Source: Actinomycetota bacterium
GTDB taxonomy: Bacteria; Actinomycetota; Geothermincolia; Geothermincolales; RBG-13-55-18
Assembly: GCA_014360655.1 (NCBI GenBank)
Contig: JACIXC010000021.1
Location: forward strand, 1-45,935
DNA: 45,935 nt
Direction of reading: 5' to 3'
Shown: piece after piece, positions 42,415 to 45,935 of the stretch
How positions within the stretch are numbered: position 1 is the first letter of the stretch
Layout: each line of letters begins with the position of its first letter
The notes under the pieces: model-generated
The model's database searches: none
What the model saw: the letters and a program-made list of their open reading frames with translations, nothing else
Told to the model about the DNA's origin: nothing
Program-made: the position numbers and the translations under genes

Positions 42415-45114
42415 TTGACCGAGAGATACGTGCTCATCGACGGGCATAGCCTGGCCTACCGCGCTTTTTTCGCCCTTCCCGCGGAGCTGGCCACCTCCTC
42501 GGGACAGACGACCAACGCGGTCTACGGGTTCGTTTCCATGCTCATAAAGGTGATGGAGGACTTCAAGCCGGACGCGATGGCCGTAGCCTTCGACCGGGGA
42601 AGGCCGCACTTCCGCCTCGAGCGCTTCGAGGAATACAAGGCACATCGCAAGCCCATGCCGGATACCCTGCGCGAGCAGATAGACATCATCCGCGCCGTAC
42701 TGGGGGCCATGGGGATAACCTACCTGGAGGAAGAGGGCTTCGAGGCCGACGATGTGCTGGCCACCCTCGCCGCAAGGCTGACGGGGGCGGACGAGATATA
42801 CATCGTGACGGGGGACCGCGATGCATTACAACTGGTCGGCGACAGGGTAAGGGTGGTGGCCAACCGCCGTGGGCTCACGGACATCCTGGTTTACGACGAG
42901 CAGAAGGTGGAGGAGAGGCTGGGCGTCAAGCCGCGGCAGGTGGTGGACTACCTGGCGCTGAAGGGCGACACGTCCGACAACATCCCCGGCATCCCCGGCT
43001 TCGGCGAAAAGACCGCGGCAGCCCTCATCTCGCGGTACGGGTCCCTGGACGAGGTCTATGCGCACCTGCAGGAGATAGAGAACGCGAAGTGGCGCAGGTT
43101 GCTCGAGGAGCACCGCGAAAGCGCCTACCTCAGCCGCGAGCTCGCTTCCCTGCGCTGCGACGTCCCCCTCTCCATGCCCGACCCTTCCGCGCTGCGCCTC
43201 CGTCCGTGGGACGAGGAGGCCGTCCGCGACATCTTCTCGTCCCTCGAGTTCCGCAAGCTGTACGAGAGGCTGCAAGCGCTGCGAGAGGAGCTCTTCGGCG
43301 CGGACAATGAGGCCGTCGCGCCAGCCCCATCCGTTGCCGCGCGGGAGAGGGAGGGAGGAGAGGCGGAGGAGGTGGACTGGCGGGAGCTCCTGCGGGAAGC
43401 GGAAGTCAGGGGCGAGGTCTTCCTTTACCCGCGGCTCACGGGAGAGGGCTTTACCAGGGGCCGGATGGAGGCACTGACGCTGGCTGCCGGCGACCGCGTA
43501 TGCCGCATGCGCGCGCGCTCACGGGCGGAGGACGCGGCGTTGCGCGACCTCCTGGAGAGGCTCTCGTCCCTGCGCGAGTTACGCGTGGTCTCCTACCGCG
43601 GCAAGGACTTCATGGTGCAATCACGCAAGGCCTGCGGCAGGATGCCGACTTGCGATTTCGACGTGCAGCTCGCCTCGTATCTTTTGAACCCATCGGGAGT
43701 GACGCATGACCTCGATGCCATCGCGGGCCGTTACGCGGCCTGGAGCGAGAGGCGGGCGGCGGGCGGGCAACTGGGTCTTCTCCGCGACGAGGCGGATGAA
43801 GGTAAGGAGGAGGCGGACGAGGACGTGGCCTACGCCCTGCTCCTCCCCCGCCTCGCGGAGACTCTTGCGGCGGAGATGAACCTGCGCGGACTGCTCTCCC
43901 TCTTCGAGGAGGTGGAGATGCCCCTGCAGGAGGTCCTGGCGGAGATGGAGGTATGCGGAGTGCGCCTGGACCGCGAGGTGCTGGAGGCCATGGAGGCGGA
44001 GCTGCAGGAGGAGCTGCGCGTGCTGGAAAGGCAGGCCCACGATATAGCGGGAGAGGCCTTCAACCTCAACTCGCCCCAGCAGCTCTCCCGCATCCTCTTC
44101 GAGGTCCTGGGGCTGCCTCCCGTGAAGCGCACGAAGACGGGATACGCCACGGACGTCAGCGTGCTCACGGCGCTGCGTGACAGGCACCCCCTCCCGGACC
44201 TGCTCCTTCGCCACCGGGAGCTCTCCAAGCTCCTGAACACCTACGTGAGCGCGCTTCCCAGGATGTTGGACCCGCGCACGGGAAGGCTGCATGCCTGTTT
44301 CAACCAGACGGTAACGGCCACCGGAAGGCTGTCCTCCAGCAACCCCAACCTTCAGAACATACCGGTACGCACGCCGCTGGGAAAGAGCATACGCCGGGCC
44401 TTCGTGCCCACCTCCACCGACGGGTGCATACTCGCCGCCGATTATTCGCAGATAGAGCTGAGGGTCCTCGCCCACCTCTCGGGAGACGAGAACCTGATGC
44501 GCGCCTTCAGGGAGGGCCTGGATATCCACGCCGCCACCGCCTCGGAGGTCTTCTCCATACCCCTCGACGAGGTGGACGACGAGCACCGCCGCCTGGCCAA
44601 GGTCATAAACTTCGGCATCATCTACGGGATGAGCCCTTACGGCCTGGCGGAACAGCTCGCCATCAGCGGCGAGGAGGCGGAACGTTACATAGAGGCGTAC
44701 TTCCGCAGGTATCCCGCCGTACGGGGCTACCTCGACCGCACCGTGCAGGAGGCTTCGCGGCAGGGTTACGTGACCACGGTGCTAGGCCGCAGGCGCGAGA
44801 TACCCGAGCTTCTGCAGGGAAACGTGCGCCTGCGCAAGCTGGGCGAGAGGCTGGCGTTCAACACCCCCATCCAGGGCAGCGCTGCGGACATCATCAAGCT
44901 GGCCATGTTGCGCGTCCACAGGCGGCTGCGCGAGGAGAGGCTGCGGTCCCGCATGGTACTCCAGGTCCACGACGAACTCATCTTCGACGTGGAGGCCGGG
45001 GAAGCCGACGTTCTCCCGGAGCTGGTGCGGGAGGAGATGGAAAACGCGTTCTCCCTGCGGGTCCCCCTGGTGGTGGAAACGGGGATGGGCGCCTCCTGGT
45101 ACGAAGCCAAGTAG
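42415..45114 (+). CDS. polA: DNA polymerase I
   Basis: PolA fills gaps and removes RNA primers. The 899-residue protein has an N-terminal 5'-3' exonuclease domain (residues 5-290; LIDGHSLAYRAFFALP, TGDRDALQLV, GDTSDNIPGIPGFG). A degenerate 3'-5' exonuclease-like domain follows. The polymerase has motif A at D676 (DYSQIELRVLAHLSGD), motif B KVINFGIIYGMSPYGLA and motif C with D853 (QVHDELIFDV). The DxE of exonuclease motif I is absent (EVFLYPRLTGEG near residue 338), so proofreading is unlikely. TTG 42415 matches family N-termini; GTG 42382 would add 11 residues. Confidence 0.97.
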   Translation: MTERYVLIDGHSLAYRAFFALPAELATSSGQTTNAVYGFVSMLIKVMEDFKPDAMAVAFDRGRPHFRLERFEEYKAHRKPMPDTLREQIDIIRAVLGAMGITYLEEEGFEADDVLATLAARLTGADEIYIVTGDRDALQLVGDRVRVVANRRGLTDILVYDEQKVEERLGVKPRQVVDYLALKGDTSDNIPGIPGFGEKTAAALISRYGSLDEVYAHLQEIENAKWRRLLEEHRESAYLSRELASLRCDVPLSMPDPSALRLRPWDEEAVRDIFSSLEFRKLYERLQALREELFGADNEAVAPAPSVAAREREGGEAEEVDWRELLREAEVRGEVFLYPRLTGEGFTRGRMEALTLAAGDRVCRMRARSRAEDAALRDLLERLSSLRELRVVSYRGKDFMVQSRKACGRMPTCDFDVQLASYLLNPSGVTHDLDAIAGRYAAWSERRAAGGQLGLLRDEADEGKEEADEDVAYALLLPRLAETLAAEMNLRGLLSLFEEVEMPLQEVLAEMEVCGVRLDREVLEAMEAELQEELRVLERQAHDIAGEAFNLNSPQQLSRILFEVLGLPPVKRTKTGYATDVSVLTALRDRHPLPDLLLRHRELSKLLNTYVSALPRMLDPRTGRLHACFNQTVTATGRLSSSNPNLQNIPVRTPLGKSIRRAFVPTSTDGCILAADYSQIELRVLAHLSGDENLMRAFREGLDIHAATASEVFSIPLDEVDDEHRRLAKVINFGIIYGMSPYGLAEQLAISGEEAERYIEAYFRRYPAVRGYLDRTVQEASRQGYVTTVLGRRREIPELLQGNVRLRKLGERLAFNTPIQGSAADIIKLAMLRVHRRLREERLRSRMVLQVHDELIFDVEAGEADVLPELVREEMENAFSLRVPLVVETGMGASWYEAK

Positions 45115-45457
45115 GCGTCGCCGCAGCCGGCGGCTCGACCGTCGGTAGCGGAGCCTTTCCCGGGCCGGGTCTCCGCCGCGGCGTATCCGCAACCCCGCAC
45201 ACCGCCCTACCGTCCCGGCAGGCGCTTCCAAAGAGGGTGCGAGATAAGACCACGCATGGTAAATTATGTATAGTGTGGACATGCGACGGCCTCGTGAGCG
45301 TGCGGATAGAGCGATAGGAAGCAGGGCGGGCGGAAAGGTGTGTGCGTGGCGGTAACAAGGTTGACGGGTCTGCCCGTGAGCGGGGAGAACGTCTCCGGCG
45401 GGCGGGCTCCCGGAAGCGGCGCCCTGAACGCCCTGCAGGGTTGCGCCCTGAGAGGTT
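45115..45457. other. gene-free stretch between polA and the right IS copy
   Basis: I see no gene I can support here. TATAGT (45269-45274, five of six -10 positions) suggests a promoter. A GTG at 45346 with AAAGG upstream opens a frame that runs without stop into the IS and is in frame with its transposase. The translated part (MAVTRLTGLPVSG...) resembles no family I know, so it may be the start of an interrupted gene or chance. Confidence 0.4.
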
Positions 45458-45935
45458 TGCCCAGGTTCATAAACATGGTGGACACCCCCTATACTTGCTT
45501 TGTGATAAACGAAGCAGAGCAAGGAGGTGTCCAAATGAAGGGTTCAGTTGGAACCACTACTAGTATCTACCACACCAGGCTTCCCCATCAATGGGAGTTG
45601 GAGAGAATGATGGGCGAGGTCCTCTCCAAGGAGGCCAGAAGGAGGCTGCGCTGGATAGAGCACTTTCGCCGCTGCGGAAATGCCAGGATGACCTGCCGCC
45701 ACTTCGCCATCTCCCCCACCACCTTCTACAAGTGGCTGAAGAGGTACCTGAAACGGGGCCTCAGGGGACTGGAGGACCTCCCCCGCACCCCGAAAAGGAA
45801 AAGGGTCTCGGAGATCCCCTGGCAGACGATCCAGCTCATCTGCGACTTAAGGAGAGAGCACCCCGCCTGGTCCAAGCACAAGATAGCGGTGATCCTCAAG
45901 AGGGACTACGGCATCCGCCTTTCTTCCTCCAGCGT
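45458..45935 (+). mobile_element. IS481-like insertion sequence, 5' part, cut at the window edge
   Basis: It is identical in reverse complement to 1-478. The outer boundary is at 45458 (TGCCCAGG), where identity to the left copy begins; the transposase ATG is 77 bases inside. A ribosome site AAGGAGG precedes it. The two copies point away from the 45 kb core and both stop at the same base, consistent with an assembly break inside a repeated element. Confidence 0.85.
45535..45935 (+). CDS. IS481-like transposase, N-terminal 133 residues, partial
   Basis: ATG 45535 follows AAGGAGGTGTCCAA. The protein is identical to the left-end copy: a basic N-terminus, helix-turn-helix at about residues 50-76 (MTCRHFAISPTTFYKWLKRY), a linker with LEDLPRTPKRK, and the beginning of the segment leading to the integrase core. 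It runs off the right edge, so the DDE residues and the 3' end are not seen. Whether this copy is intact in the genome cannot be told. Confidence 0.75.
   Translation, partial: MKGSVGTTTSIYHTRLPHQWELERMMGEVLSKEARRRLRWIEHFRRCGNARMTCRHFAISPTTFYKWLKRYLKRGLRGLEDLPRTPKRKRVSEIPWQTIQLICDLRREHPAWSKHKIAVILKRDYGIRLSSSS

Noticed and set aside
45281-45355. Leaderless 24-codon frame after the TATAGT box behind polA
   Set aside because: Too short, arginine-rich, no family resemblance; only the promoter-like box is noted.

Overview
The window is a 45.9 kb chromosomal stretch of GC-rich bacterial DNA made almost entirely of housekeeping operons. The gene content fits a deep-branching actinobacterium: sepF and divIVA sit together in a ylm-type cluster, hrcA pairs with a dnaJ but not with grpE or dnaK, the polymerase I has no recognisable proofreading motif, and about 30% of starts are best read as TTG. 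This lineage call is inference from gene order and codon habits; class-level placement cannot be made by eye.

Both ends (1-478 and 45458-45935) are the same IS481-like insertion sequence in inverted orientation, each cut at the same internal base. This looks like an assembly that broke at a repeated IS.

Left block (655-13215): lepA-hemW, then a CIRCE-controlled hrcA-dnaJ-rsmE-mtaB-HIT-phoH run, then pgpH-ybeY-corC. These genes serve translation, protein folding, rRNA and tRNA modification, RNA processing and c-di-AMP turnover. Most neighbours overlap or are separated by a few bases.

Middle block (13199-24960): a ylm/division-septum cluster (pgeF, acyP, mgtC, yggS, sepF, proC, yggT, divIVA), a divergent yggU, then ileS, a TraR/DksA zinc-finger gene, lspA, lgt and an RluD-type pseudouridine synthase. 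The divIVA-yggU gap holds an unusual AT-rich island with short direct repeats.

Next (25157-30124) come a small winged-helix gene, a convergent standalone PD-(D/E)XK nuclease with an AddB-like Fe-S cysteine set, and dnaE with a hairpin-rich leader. Then a histidine operon (hisD-B-H-A-F) is separated from hisI by a complete branched-chain amino-acid-type ABC transporter (livK, H, M, G, F). hisG, hisC and hisE are absent from the window.

The right end holds two adjacent zinc-ribbon membrane proteins of unknown function, tRNA-Leu(CAA) with its own promoter and terminator, and polA. No CRISPR array, prophage or defence island is visible, and nothing here is clearly a new system. The least explained items are the zinc-ribbon pair, the Fe-S nuclease with its winged-helix neighbour, the dnaE leader, and the AT-rich island after divIVA.
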